Source: Mesodorylaimus sp. YZB2_4 | Lineage: Eukaryota; Nematoda; Enoplea; Dorylaimida; Dorylaimidae | DNA: 64,000 nucleotides | Direction: 5' to 3' | Assembly (NCBI GenBank): GCA_030248295.1 | Contig: JASANH010000900.1 | Span: forward strand, 186,001-250,000 | Shown: piece by piece, positions 19,631-31,319 of the stretch | Numbering within the stretch: position 1 is the first letter of the stretch | How the letters are laid out: every line of letters begins with the position of its first letter | Notes under the pieces: generated by a model | Database searches by the model: none | Told to the model about the DNA's origin: nothing | The model's input: the letters and a program-made list of their open reading frames with translations, nothing else | Translations under genes and position numbers: made by a program

Positions 19631-20454
19631 GTATGAGCAGCTCCAGCTAAATTATAAATTATGCTATATTATTATTATTATGCGTGCTTGAATGATGCCT
19701 CATTTCAATTATGAACTGGCGTTGCGCGTAAAACGAAGTGCTACTGTAACGCACCACCCGTTGTACCAGCTCTTCCTTTATTTGATTTATACCTTTTTTT
19801 ACATTTTATGATTGTTCCTCATGTCGTCCGCAAAGCCCACAAGAGAGGTCATTTTTGCAACTTAAGGTGCATTGATCCCTATCCAGACTTCACTGGCCTC
19901 TGCCTGTTTTGATCTCAAACTTTCTCTGCATTGAATTTACATGTACAGTATTACCGCACATATGGTTACTCGCGAATATGAGTCAAATAAGATTATAGAC
20001 AATGTACTGTAAAGTTCACAGAACGAGTGAGCGACCGGGACCACGCAGCAATACTGGACTCGTAAGTTTAGGAGAACTAGGTTTTTGTGGTGCCTGCATT
20101 GATTCATGATTGCTAACATCGAAAAAATGTCAGTAAAAAATTAATGACTGCAGCATAACTTCAAACTATTTTTTAAAAACGGGTATTTCCACTCCTCACT
20201 CACTAATATGTCTGTCGACTAACTACAACCTGTTTTTCAAAATCTGAGTCATCCATGTGTTCTCTGGTCTCAAATAATAATAACGACAAGATGACTTGTA
20301 ACTCTACTTGCGAGCAGGGAAAAGGAAGCATGAATGCAGAATATTGATCTCATCTCATTTATTACACTACACAGGGGTTGTAGAAAAATAATTTTAATAG
20401 TTAGTTGTTTCCCTGTGGTTCCACACCATCGGCTCGGATAATTCGGATGGTGAT

Positions 20455-20520
20455 TTTTGGGATCGGATCGGATCGGAAATCCGATCCGAACGGATGGCAT
20501 CCGATCCGATCCGGCCGTGA
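20455..20520. repeat. GATCGG/CCGATC palindromic cluster
   Basis: Several tandem GATCGG units are followed directly by inverted CCGATC units. The cluster resembles the subterminal repeats of the 50765-51136 and 55724-56054 elements. It may be a solo end or a collapsed copy of that family. Confidence 0.5.
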
Positions 20521-21119
20521 GATACGACCAGGCCTGGGGACTCGTTCAACGCGGTTCACCTCCACTCCTCTCTCCGAGCACACCAGTTATCATCGTAGAG
20601 CGGATGCATCATGAGGTACAGCCGAAGCGTTGACTGCAATAGACAGTGCACTTCACTGCTTCCCATGATCACATGCACCTGGGATATTAGCTCAGATCGG
20701 TTCATATTGGATCCCCTTGTATCACAAGCGCCCGAGTGCAAGTCACATGGATCATCAGTGGGTGACAAAACAAAAGGTATTAGAGTAACTCCACTGTCAC
20801 AAAGCAAACAAATCTCGTCTATCAATAAAGAAGTTAACGAAGGGTTTCCATTGGTTTTTGAAAAGCTCCTGCTTGCCACTATTATATGACACAAAAAAGG
20901 CTACATTATAGTGACTTCTGATTGTACCCAAAAAGGCACTGGAGCATGGGTTTTCCTACTGACGTTTGCGCGATGAAGAAAAAATTTAGCCCACAGAAGA
21001 GGCACATTAACTGCAACCGGAACATCAGCGACCCAAGAAGTACCATTTCAGACGCCACATTACAAGAAGAAGAGCACGACGCTAATTTATTCTGAAAGAG
21101 CTCCCAAAAGTCATGTTCA

Positions 21120-21276
21120 TGTTTTACCGCATCACCAAACGATTGTGCGCACTCGAGGGTGAAGGGACACATTTTACACGAAATGATTTACCAGCCCGCG
21201 AGTCGAACACTCGCCCGTAACTGCGCACCTGGCGTGAAAGGCAGTCGCCTAACCCACCAGGCCACGAGGCCGGAGA
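21120..21276 (-). mobile_element. tRNA-derived SINE, family 1, copy 1
   Basis: On the minus strand an A-box-like TGGCCTGGTGGG is followed by a B-box-like GTTCGACTC (plus-strand 21200-21208) in a perfect 5-bp T-arm. The acceptor stem pairs poorly, so it is not a functional tRNA. Similarity to 31320-31443 continues past the tRNA part into a non-tRNA body (GGTAAA, ATGTGTYCCTT, GTGCGC), as expected for a SINE. Confidence 0.6.
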
Positions 21277-22233
21277 CGGTATTTGCTTGTGGAAACGGAG
21301 AATCGTCTTGAGCGAGCGCGCTCAGCCCAGCTAGATTATCTCTAGCAGTCTTCTTCCACTGCGGAGGTAAGGTCTGAAGGACCTGTCTATATCTCAGCCA
21401 ATCATTCTCAGAGAGTTGAAATTTCTCCCTAAAAAACAATGAAATAACGTGCACTGCCACGTCAAACTGCCTGTTTAAGCCAAGAAACGTTACATCGCCA
21501 GCCGCCGAAGTGCTCGGCGCTCCTATATGGTGCTCTCATTGTCAGTGGCCTGCAGTCGCGCGTGTGGGTCATGAGCGCGCCTCCCTCAGATAATCTCTGC
21601 CAAGAGCGTGCACGGATCATTTAGGAGGAGCATTTTGCTTTTTTCCATTGCGTAGGAAGAAGGAGAACTGGGCATGTCATGCAGAAAGAACATAACTAGT
21701 TTCGGCAACGCATCAGGAAGCCGTATAAAAATATGAGAAAGCCGCTCTAATTCAGCGTAGGAGGGTAAACGCCATGATCTACCGATTCGACCCCCCCAAG
21801 TTTTAGTGTTAAGCCTCTAGCCCTAAATGAATGATTCGGAATTCTTAATTACAAGCGTACCCCGGGGAAACGAAAATTTCGACTTCTCAAATAACGTTAC
21901 TTATGATATCGGCCAAAAATTCTGGCTTCCTTTCCCCAATCCCGAGTGCTAAATTTGAAAATCATGCCCTTTTTTCAATAATCTGACATCGATTATACAG
22001 TGCACTTCATCTTGAGAGCGGGAGAGAGGCCAGGAGTCTTAACCGCAATCGCCTGGCACCTTGTCCAAATTCAAAATGGACATTGCGACATTTTTTATCA
22101 AGTTTTCATTGGCGAGAACATGAGAACAGCATCGGGCTAGTAACGAGAACGCTAAAAAGTAATAAAAAAACATTGATCCATCGATCACCCCCTTCATCTC
22201 TCCCCTTTTCCATTCCTCCCATCGCCATCCTCT

Positions 22234-25200
22234 TCAGCCACGTTTCGGTTGAGCCTTGGGTTTGGTCGTCGTTCCCTTTGCCATGGTAGCCTTCGTGACA
22301 GGCTTCTTCAGCAGCATCAACTTTTTCGGTCCAGCGGTCTTCGACCCACTCTTCTGCGCTTTCATTGACTTCGACAGAGCCATCTTGGACGTTTTCTTCT
22401 TCATTGGCACGGTCACCATGCTGTCTTCATTCGGCCTCATTTTTTCGTACGGATCGTCAACCTTACGTTTGAGATCTTCAATTTCATTCTCTTCCTCCTT
22501 TTTCAACCGCTCATCGATCAGCTCCTCGGTTGTGAGACCAACTGCACGAAAAAGAAATGCAGTCAAACGTCAGTGGGGGGGGGGAGGGGGGACCACAGCG
22601 ACCTACGTTGCGCCCATTTCCTCAGGCGGACTGTTCCCCTGACGCAAGTCAAGAATTGCTGGTACATTTTGTGCCGAACGAGCTCGAAGAAGGCGTTGGT
22701 GAAGACGTGGATGCGGTTGAGGCGGACCAGGTGGCAGAAGCCACGATCGTTGACCTTTCCGCAGTAGATGAAGGCCTGCAGGTTCAGGCGCAGGACGACG
22801 AAGGTGGGCGAACGCTGGATTCCGGCCGAGCAGTGGACGGCGATGTTGGGCAGACCACGTTTGACCATCTGCACCATCTGCAGCTCCCTGTTCTGCATGA
22901 CGGCCACGCACACATTGGAAATGTTGACAGGCCCCTGGTTGTCCTTCCAACCTTCGATGTGCTGCAGGAACATCTAAACACGGAAGACCCCTGCATCGTC
23001 CCCTGAGCTTGCAAATATCAGAAATACTGTACCTTGTGATGCGGCCTGCAAGCCATCTCGAGCTGCAGCAGGTACAGATTGCCGTAGACCTTGTTCACTT
23101 GCCACAAGGTCCTGACAGTGATTATCCTGTCCTTGCCTTTGCCTTGCTCCTCCTGGAAGTGCAAGAACCCTTTCTCGGTCTGACTCCAGTACGGGTCGAT
23201 CAGTTGCTTTTCATCCTCCCTCAGCATCCCGATGACGGTGGTCACGCCGATCTGCATAGATCAAGCAATGGATCAGACTCTATGGAATGGGCTGAATGTG
23301 AATCGCTTACCAAGTATTCCAAGTAGGCCAGCAGATGGTAGAAGAGGTGTTTATACAGCGCGCATTGCGAGATGAGTACCTCGGTGTTGTGGGAGTCCTT
23401 CATCGCGTTCATGTGCAGGCACTTGCGCATGCTTTCGTGGATGTCCTTGTCTTTCAGCACGACTCGCGTCGGGTCGTACAACTCGGAGCTGTGACGGACT
23501 CCAGTCATGACGACGATCTGATTGTTTTTGCGACGCTCGCCCTCGATCTTTTTCACATCCTCGTTGAACTTCTCGACGACATTATAAGCTTTCTTCTCGT
23601 CGTCATTGATTTCGTCGGCCTGTTTTTTGCGCTCTTCTATTTCCTCGTCGCAGGTGATCACATCTTTTCCGTGCTTCTCGACGTTCAAGACGTCCAGGGC
23701 TTCCTGGTTCACATCCTTGTTCAGCTTCTCCATGACTTCTTCCACCTCTTTCCGAGGGAGGACGATCATCCTGTCGTCCATCCCGTCACTTTTGGTGTTC
23801 GCGAGGCCTTTCTCAGGGTCGACGACGTTCTTGGCGCCTTGCTCTAAAAACGTCTTTTTCAGAAAGGAAGTCACTGATCGAAACGAACATTACTTTTGCG
23901 GCGGACCAGGATGACAGCGACGACGACGGTGATGATGAGGGCGACGATGACAACAGCAACGATGCCGGCAATCAGCCACGGGTTCAAGGCTGAAAGAACT
24001 CCCGATTGCGCTATCCCAGGGCTGGGCGGGGCGAGGTACTTACTGTCCTTTTCTTGAGGGGTCGTTGGGCCATTGATCACATGTTCTTCTCCGGAGGTGA
24101 CGTTGATCAAGATTGGAGGTTTTGACGTCTCTTTGACTAAAAATACGCGTCTGTATCGACTGCTTCATCTCAAGAAATGGCTGCTTACTCGGCTCAGGTC
24201 GGGCATTCACCCAGAATTTCTCCTCGAAAACTTCAAAACTGGTTTTGCCGCATTTCGTGAAGAAGACGGTCTGAAGGTGTACATGCCAGGCTTTTTCGGG
24301 TCGTACGAGTCCTGTCAGAAAAATTCAATCCTACAGTATGTCCCTGTACAGTATTGACACCCAGGAGACTAACCACGCTTTCGCCAGTCGGGTCCAATAG
24401 TCATTCGATGACAACAACATTCTCCGAAGGAGGCACTTCCACCGTGATGACGACTTTGGTGTCGTAGCCATCCTTGTCTTTCTCCACCCTCACGATTTTT
24501 CCCCCTGAAAAATGGGACCATTGGAGCCATCTCTGAAATATGAATCAATGCAGCAATGTGCTTACTCGATTTCAGGTTCAGGATGAAGGCAGTCCATTCG
24601 TCCCTCGTGTCTTTGTCATCCCACGAGCAGCGGAAGACGTAGATGGCGGGAATTTCGAAGACGCTGGTCATGTTGAAGGGGTCGCACTTGTCGAAATGGA
24701 ACCACCTCCATCCAGTGCCATTCAAGTGGGACATGGTGCAGTTCCCCCTGGCTTCCACCATGGCGTCGATGCAGCGGGCAGCGAACAAGGGCTTTTCCTC
24801 GTCGATCGAGATTATATCGAAGAGGTTGAGAACTAGCGTCTTTTCGAACTTGATGTATTCGATGCGCGGAGGCGGCTCTAAAAGGTATTTTGGTACAAAT
24901 CTGCATTCCTAATAAAATTATTTGCTTACTGCTCTCGTCGCAGTCCTTGTTTCGTTCCGAACTTGGCTCCTTTGCCGCGTCTTGAGCGTAGAAATCGCAC
25001 ATCGTTCTGTGGTTTCCTCGACACACGTGATCGTGGACTCCGGGGTACTGTCTGCTGCACTCGCTGGTCTTGGTGCACCATTGAAACCCTTGAGCGGTCA
25101 TCAGGTTCACCTTCGTCGGGTCGTCGCACGGCTGCCAGTTGGTGGTCTCGGCCGCCGTCGCTAAATGACACGGTCCCACGAAATCAACAGGCCCTTCAAT

Positions 25201-25647
25201 TTATTTCCTGGAGTGGAGAGGGAAAAAGTGCGCTTACGAAAGCGGTGGTGGAAGAGCCATTTGGGTCCGAGGTCTTTGCCATCGTGCTCGAAAGTGTACT
25301 CGCCGAAGGGGCTGTCCGACAGCAGTTTCCACGTCAGTTCGACGTATTGCAGGCCTGGCTTGGTGGTGAGGATGGAGGCGACGATGGAACCGTTTGGGAA
25401 CTTGGCATGGATCCATTCGTTCTGGTTGAAGGTGCCGACCAAAACGATCACGATGTCGCTGTTCACTTCGGCCATGCTGACTCGGGCGTTGTCTTTGATG
25501 AAGGTGACGTTCTTGATCTCTGAAGAGAACGGACGGTTTTGAGAGCCCGAAAATCGGGAACTGACTCGTACCAGGAGCCCCCATCGACGTCAGGGCCATG
25601 GCGGCCAAACACAGGACCATGAGGAAGGTCATCGAAGAGCTGCTCAT
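22234..25647 (-). CDS. receptor-type protein with divergent tyrosine-phosphatase domain (possibly frameshifted)
   Basis: Predicted single-pass membrane protein. The twelve exons in gene order are 25647-25572, 25519-25238, 25160-24930, 24877-24566, 24504-24374, 24311-24189, 24136-24044, 23989-23894, 23843-23311, 23251-23033, 22973-22607 and 22541-22234. Residues 1-24 form a signal peptide. The ectodomain (about 25-415) has Cys and N-glycosylation sequons but no fold I can name. A transmembrane helix (WLIAGIVAVVIVALIITVVV) is followed by RRK. The cytoplasmic part has a charged region and then a PTP-like domain with VIGML and DPYW (classical VIVML..YWP), WKD in place of WPD, and HCSAGIQRS in place of HCSAGxGRT. 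CX5R is kept (Cys codon 22832-22830, Arg codon 22814-22812). The C-terminus is a Lys-rich tail. Exon 5 has an in-frame TGA at 24403-24401 and its length is one base out of phase, so the allele may be broken or mis-sequenced. All other junctions are in phase. Confidence 0.8.
23990..24043 (-). other. 54-base in-frame intron of the receptor-phosphatase gene
   Basis: It has donor GTAAGT and a TTTCAG acceptor. It is a multiple of three and free of stops, so retention would add 18 residues (starting SKYLAPPSPG) just outside the membrane helix. Confidence 0.6.
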
Positions 25648-26477
25648 GATTACTTTTGGACACGGTATCGAAAAACGAATGAGAACGAGAGAGAATGAGG
25701 GACAAACCGCACGTTGGGTTCGACAGGAGAAGAATGACGTCTGCTTGGAGACAGCTCATTGGCCGCTGAGTTGATGTAAAGTGATCGAGGGCAGGACACT
25801 TCTTTACAGTACCTAGAATAACTGGATAGTTTGGGGAGCTGCTGGATGGCTCGATCTGATTGAAATTGTACAATTCCGATACGAGGCCATGACTGGAAAT
25901 CACTTCGCATTTTTTGTGTTTAAGCATTAAAATCGGCGAGTCGGATGAGAAAAACATGCAGCACGAAGAGAATAGGAATTCAAAGCAATTAAAAATTTGA
26001 GCTGCAACTTTCATATTGTGCCAGAAAAAAGGTGCGCGAAGCGTGTATGTGTTACGTGGCTGGTGTGTCTGGAGGGGCGGCTGGGGAACACAACCGCACG
26101 AGACCAGTAAGTCCATTCCACTACCAAGACCAAACACACGTCAAGGTGACTGCTCTGGCCAACTGGCGCTATCGAGCAGACACCACACACATATACGCGG
26201 GAATACAAATCACCACGTTACATCTACCTCCCCCTCAGTCGAGAAGGGGGGATCCAAAAACACAAAGCCTTAAACAAGTAGTCACACCTCCATATTATCG
26301 TTGTTAACGTTGATCCTGGCTGATGGTCGAACGCAATAAACCCGCGTCGGGCTTGGACGACGATCAAACCTGTCAGCTTGAAAACAACGCTAAAAGCCAC
26401 ACAGTTAGGACACTTTGGACAACACTACCCAGTGGGAGTTAGTACACTCGCCAAAATCGCGTGTCTTTCTCCTTGTC
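25648..26477. other. region between receptor-phosphatase 5' end and Gypsy 3' end
   Basis: It probably holds the receptor promoter (minus strand) and the 3' remnant of the retrotransposon. I looked for an LTR matching the other side of the element (30729-30900) and found none. Confidence 0.4.
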
Positions 26478-27145
26478 TCAGTGACTATCCGCGTTCTTCA
26501 TGGCTCGACCCAATCCCGCTGCCTCCGAAGCTAGCGTGGCTTTGTACTGTACGTGATCGAACACATAGCCGCGGTTCACCAACGCATATTCATTCTTCCC
26601 AAAGAAATGTACACGAACCTTTCCAGGATCAATAACTTTCGCTTGCGGAAACTCGTGCTCGTCGACGATAGGTGCAGGCCAATATGGGTGAAATTTCATC
26701 TTAGCCCAAACTACATCACCCACCTTGAGTATCTTCGGCTTTGGTTTCGCCTCCTCTGGGACATAATGTTTCACCTGCTCGACATGCACCCTCTCATCCT
26801 CGCACGCAAGACAATCCTGGGGACGAATGACTAGGTTGTGATCAGACACGATCCTCATTACCCGATAGGGACCAATCCACGACCCTAATAACTTGGACGA
26901 AGAACCCACTGGCGTGAACATCCGCCGATACAACACCCTTTCGCCAACCCGAAACTGACTCACTTTCCTGGTGGCATCAATCTGCTCTTTTCGCTGCTTT
27001 TGAACCTTCTCAGTGGTGTGGAATGCCAGCCTCCTAGCCCTCTCAAGCTCCAGCACAGACATGTTCGCGGTAATCAGCTGCACACCAGAACTTGTTAGCA
27101 GCGCTCGATACACCGCTGTCAATGACCAACCGAGCGTCAACAACC
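26478..27145 (-). pseudogene. Gypsy integrase C-terminal region with fused PWWP domain
   Basis: This open frame continues the integrase after a frame break. It contains the helical linker (LELERARRLAFHT), FRVGERVLYRR and the GPY/F motif SWIGPYRV (about 26858-26885). It then contains, uninterrupted to the stop at 26478, a PWWP domain (26481-26726). Signature segments are VGDVVWAKMKFHPYWPAPIV, VRVHFFGKNEYALV and a helical end. This matches the HDGF/LEDGF class (GDLVxAKMKGYPxWPARI ... FFGTxETA) in motif order. In chromoviruses this position holds a chromodomain, which suggests that the PWWP directs integration to methylated-histone chromatin. The domain frame itself is intact. There is no polyprotein start of its own. 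Confidence 0.85.
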
Positions 27146-27984
27146 TACAGCGAGCAGCCACAGCAAACAACAAAACCCCCACCACCCACACCCAACCCAA
27201 AAACAAAAAAAAAAAACCCATGCATGAGGAAAAATGGTGTCTCACCCGTCGCCTCGTGGACTGCCATGTTATACGCAAAACGTGCGAAAGGGACAAACTC
27301 GCTCCAATTTTCCTGCTTTTCCTGATCCTCGTCCATCCGTAACATATCACGGAAGACCCGATTGACTCTCTCGACTTGCCCATCGGTCTGTGGTCGATAC
27401 GCTACTGCTAAAGACCGCCTAATCGACACTTCATCGCAAACGCCCTTCACCAAATCAGAAGTGAAATCGGAACCTCCATCCGATAACAAACGACGTGGCG
27501 CTCCCCATCTGCACACAATGTGCTCCACGAGCACGTTAGCAACTGTGCTAGCCGTGATATCAGGGACCGCAAACACCTCGATGTACTTCGTCAGATAGTC
27601 GCCAAGAATCAAAATGTACTTGCTACCATCTTTCGCCACTGGAAACGGACCCATAGCATCGATAGCAACCAGCTCGAATGGATTCTCGACACTCAACGAA
27701 TTGAACGGAGCTTGTCCTGTATGCCCATTCGACTTATTCTTAGCACAAGCTAAACAGCTGCGACACCAACGAAACACATCCTTGTACATTCCCAACCAGT
27801 AAAACCGATTCCTTAGTTTACAGAAAGTCTTACTGAAGCCTACTGTAAATGACCAGCCGTTGCATCGCTGTGCAATGCATAAAAAACAACTCGCTGCAAC
27901 GTGGGAGGGATGACCAACTGGATCCACTCCCGCTCTTGCTGTACTAATGATAAATGTAACAGTTACCGTGCTCAGAAAGAACAA
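27145..27984 (-). pseudogene. Gypsy integrase catalytic core
   Basis: It would catalyse strand transfer of the element's cDNA. The DD35E triad is present: Asp in VAIDAMGPF (codon 27660-27658), Asp in LLSDGGSDF (codon 27480-27478) and Glu in TDGQVERVNR, with 35 residues between the last two. The CC half of the HHCC zinc site (CRSCLAC) is in frame. The HH half is readable only in another frame near 27840, so a frameshift lies between them. A purine/pyrimidine-rich low-complexity insertion near 27150-27210 separates the core from the C-terminal region. Confidence 0.9.
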
Positions 27985-28059
27985 AGCTGGACGCCAACTT
28001 TTTCAACCGCCCAGCATCGCGTTTGTCAGATGGCAAAACACCTTTTTCAAACCACTCGA

Positions 28060-29229
28060 TCAATGCCCGAAAAACAGGATCAGCACGTTGTGCTGTCTTA
28101 ACGAACTATCTGAAAACTCCATTGTCACATCCTGAGTAGTTATATCTACCGTACAGACTGGACAAAGTGGACTACGTGACAATGCGTCGGCGACAACATT
28201 AGACTTGCCTGACACATGCTCAATGTCGAACGAATACTCCGACCACTGATAAACCCATCTCGCGATACGTCCCATAAGCTCCTTATGCGCTAACAGCCAT
28301 TTGAAAGGCTGGTGATCCGTCCTCAACAAGAACCGAACTCCATGCAGATATGGTCTAAAATGCTTGACATTTTCTACCACTGCCAAACATTCCTTTCTGT
28401 CCAAACATTTGCTGTCAACTCGCACGACTCTGGACTTAAAGGCACCTGCCAATATCCGCTTTGCAGGTCTAAACTGGTAAACCACTGAGCCCCTTCCTGA
28501 CGCGTCTAAAGCCTCATCAACTCGTGGCATTGGATACAAATCCTGTTTCGTGACCTCACTCAGAGCCTGAAAATCGACGCAACTCCGCGTGCCTCCATCT
28601 TTCTTCGGCACTATGAATAGCGGTGCAGACACATTACTGTACGATGGCCTAATCCAACCACGCTCTAAGATCACGCTCAACTGTCGCCCAACCTCTGGCT
28701 TTACTGCCTCGGGGATCCCACGAGCCTTCATCCTGGGTGGGGGAGGACCCGTCAGCTCAATCCGATGCTGTAACAAGCTCGTCTTACCGATATCTCCTTC
28801 GTTCTTGGCGAGCACCCGCTCGTATTGATGCAAGACTTTGATAACTCGTCTGCGTTGGTCTCCATCGAGGTCTGATCCTGACCAATCGATCTTGGAAATC
28901 GCCCCGCCGGCCACCGTCGCGTCTGGCGCGTTTGCCGCATTGGGCATCTCTGTAACATAGTGACAATCGTCCAGCAGTATACACTGACCAGTTCTCATGT
29001 TCCTTGGCAGGACGCTGTCCTCCTCGGCTGTATTCGCTACTACCACTGGTACTAATCCATCCCCCTTCGGGCTCACGACAGCATGCGCCATGAATAATGA
29101 TTGCTTCCCTTTGACCTTCATATTCGGCTCAATCACGCCCTGGGCCCTGTATACTTTATCTGGCAACGCCCCTAAATGCGCCTCAAACACGACTTCTGTC
29201 CTAGCTGGGATCAGCACATCCGCGACCAC
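28060..29229 (-). pseudogene. Gypsy reverse transcriptase / RNase H, internally deleted
   Basis: The N-terminal RT fingers are clear (GWIRPSYSNVSAPLFIVPKKDG, then CVDFQALSEVTKQDLYPMP). A second frame near 28450-28500 gives WFTSLDLQSGYWQVP. The sequence then jumps to RNase H (RKECLAVV, RTDHQPFKWL, HVSGKSNVVADALSR). The YxDD palm motif and roughly 0.5 kb of coding sequence are missing, so this copy cannot make an active polymerase. Confidence 0.88.
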
Positions 29230-29406
29230 ATAAACGAAACTATTTTCTCCTGTTCCTGCTTGTACGATTAATCTGCGCAGTACTTATATCGCTGTCTATA
29301 ACATGGACCTGTCAAATCTGTGCCCAAAATCGCGGGAATACCGCCCATGCACCTGGAAATCAGCATCACATGACTTTCCACTATACTGCCAACGGATAAC
29401 TCGACC

Positions 29407-29718
29407 TCAACCTCGGCCCCCCACCTGCAAAACACCATCGCCGCCAAGTCCCTTTGGGCTGGCGGATGTAGGCCTCCAACTCTTACGCGGTGCAAGCTTT
29501 TCAGCGACTGCATAACTAATCAACGATACTGTAGCGCCGCTATCTAATATCATCGAAACATCGCGTCCATTCACCTGGCACAGGATATAGCTCAGCTGAC
29601 CCACCTGCCGTTCCATAACGTTTACCATTTCCCGAAATGGCAACTCATCCAGACCCGCTGTTTCCTTAGGCGCGCTCACAATTGCACTGTACCCTCCATT
29701 TGTGCTACCCTGCCTCAC
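29407..29718 (-). pseudogene. Gypsy aspartic protease region
   Basis: ILDSGATVSLIS is the retropepsin active-site motif (Asp codon near 29544). The frame breaks before the RT region. Confidence 0.8.
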
Positions 29719-30009
29719 TGGCTGACTCTCATCCGGCTTGATCAGTCGACTCCTTCATCCTCTGTACTCAGAAAGTGAGTGCGCGCGCGGACACTGGCTA
29801 CTATATCCAGCATTCCGACTACCGTTCTGCCGAGACCCTCCTCGTCGCTCGCTATCACCCTGGTCCCGTTCACGCGACTTGGATCGATACCTTTGATTTC
29901 TCTGATCACGTCGTGGGTTTCGCCCTTGACGATACGAGTACCGTTGCTGGCTCTCACGGGTGGGACCACGACCGTCCCGACACATAAGACGCTGAGACCC
30001 ACGCGTCGA

Positions 30010-30728
30010 TCACTTATTCTCAGGACAATTTCGTCGAATGTGGTCTTCCTTCCCACACCCATAACATGCCCTCTTGTCCGAAACCTGCGACACGCTTCTC
30101 TCGTTATGTCTCATTACGGTTTCTCCACATAGAGTAGACAACGACTCGGCTTTCTTCGCAGCTGTCCTAGCCGCTGATAAGAGAGCTGGATCACTCTGAC
30201 GCACCTCGTTCTGCAGAGCACCTCTCAACTTTGCCACGTATCTCTCGCACATTTGCCAATCAGAGTCCTTGACCGCCTGGTCATCAGCTGTGAACGAAGC
30301 TAACTTAGCTAACCGATTGAACTCGTTTGTGTATGCCGCTACCGACTTGTTGCCTTGCCGCAGAGCAGCTAACTGAACCTGAACCCTGAACACCTGCTGC
30401 TTCTCGCCTACCAGCTTTTCGGTGCGGTGGCTGTTGCCCGAGCAAACTTAGTCTTATCAGCTGCTGACAATTCCGTCCACTTAGCTAAAGCTTCACCGCT
30501 CAAATAAACTTTCACAGCTTCAACCGCCTGTGCGTCAGACCAACGAAAAAGAGCAACGAAAGAACGAAATGTGTCCACCCATTCGAATGGGTCATTCCTC
30601 TCCACATCGCCAGAGAAAACAGAAATTTTCAAACCAGGCAAGCTAAGCGATGACGAAGCTCCTGCGCCAGCACTGGTCGCAGCATTCGACTGGGTGTTAT
30701 GACCACTTGGTGGCAGATCACGCCGCAT
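30010..30728 (-). pseudogene. Gypsy gag
   Basis: Two frames separated by a one-base shift near 30400-30420 encode a Gag-like capsid (FSGDVERNDPFEWVDTF, then VAAYTNEFNRLAKLA) and a CCHC zinc knuckle CYGCGKEDHIRRNC, after which the frame stops at 30010. The order and spacing fit Ty3/Gypsy Gag. Confidence 0.85.
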
Positions 30729-30939
30729 ACCGAGGACGAAAGTCTTAAGCGTGTCCGTAAATGTGTCCCTTAAACGTGTCCGTTAAATTTCACGTAATGC
30801 CAGAAAATTGTCAGCTGTAGTGAAATTTCTTGGTAAAATTGCGAACACAGAGAAGCCTTGTTGCTGGTGCCAAAGAAAAATTTTTTGTCCGATTAATGTC
30901 AAAGTCAGAGCCAGAAAATTTACAATTCCAAGCAGATCA

Positions 30940-31092
30940 ATGGTCAGGTCAGAAAGTTTTATGGCTCGATCAAGGTCAAGGCAGGTCAGAAAGTATTTTG
31001 AGGAGTCGGTCAAGGTCAGGGTTAGGTCAAAAAGTTTTTTGAAGGGTTGGTCAAATTCAGGGTCAGGTCAGACAGTGAAAAACCCAGGTCAT
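30940..31092. repeat. GGTCAAGGTCA-type repeat block, left
   Basis: GGTCAAGGTCAGG units alternate with AAAAAGTTTTTTGA spacers. The reverse complement of the same unit pair occurs at 32854-33055. Confidence 0.65.
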
Positions 31093-31319
31093 TAAAGCAC
31101 TAACAAGGGCCAATCAAAGTGCCTCGCCAAAATAGGCGCATCAGTAATTATTGCAGGGCGCAGAAAAAAGAGCACAAACAAGCAATAGAGGGGGTGCTAG
31201 AATTACAACAGCGGAAGCAAGCAAGCACGGTTTATAAGTGAGCCATTAGTAACTACAGTACATTTACAGTATAACGCGGACGCCTGCTAGTCATAGTCAT
31301 ACTTTATCCATAGACGAGC

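Larger units (their letters stand above)
17000..21119. other. intergenic, no gene recognised
   Basis: No gene is supported. Two local repeat signals are listed separately (19488-19630 and 20455-20520). Confidence 0.35.
26478..30728 (-). mobile_element. Ty3/Gypsy-type LTR retrotransposon, degenerate
   Basis: The minus-strand order gag, protease, reverse transcriptase, RNase H, integrase is that of the Ty3/Gypsy group. Each module is recognisable but the reading frame is broken repeatedly and part of the reverse transcriptase is deleted. No envelope gene, LTR pair, primer-binding site or polypurine tract was found, so the element seems to have lost its ends. The integrase C-terminus carries a PWWP domain (separate entry). 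Confidence 0.92.

Noticed and set aside
23335-23847. 170-codon plus-strand open frame
   Set aside because: It is the exact antisense of receptor-phosphatase exon 9, whose minus-strand frame has matching splice sites and phase.
26478-30728. Intact, mobile retrotransposon or endogenous retrovirus
   Set aside because: Frames are broken in gag, protease and integrase, the RT palm is deleted, no LTRs were found, and there is no envelope gene.
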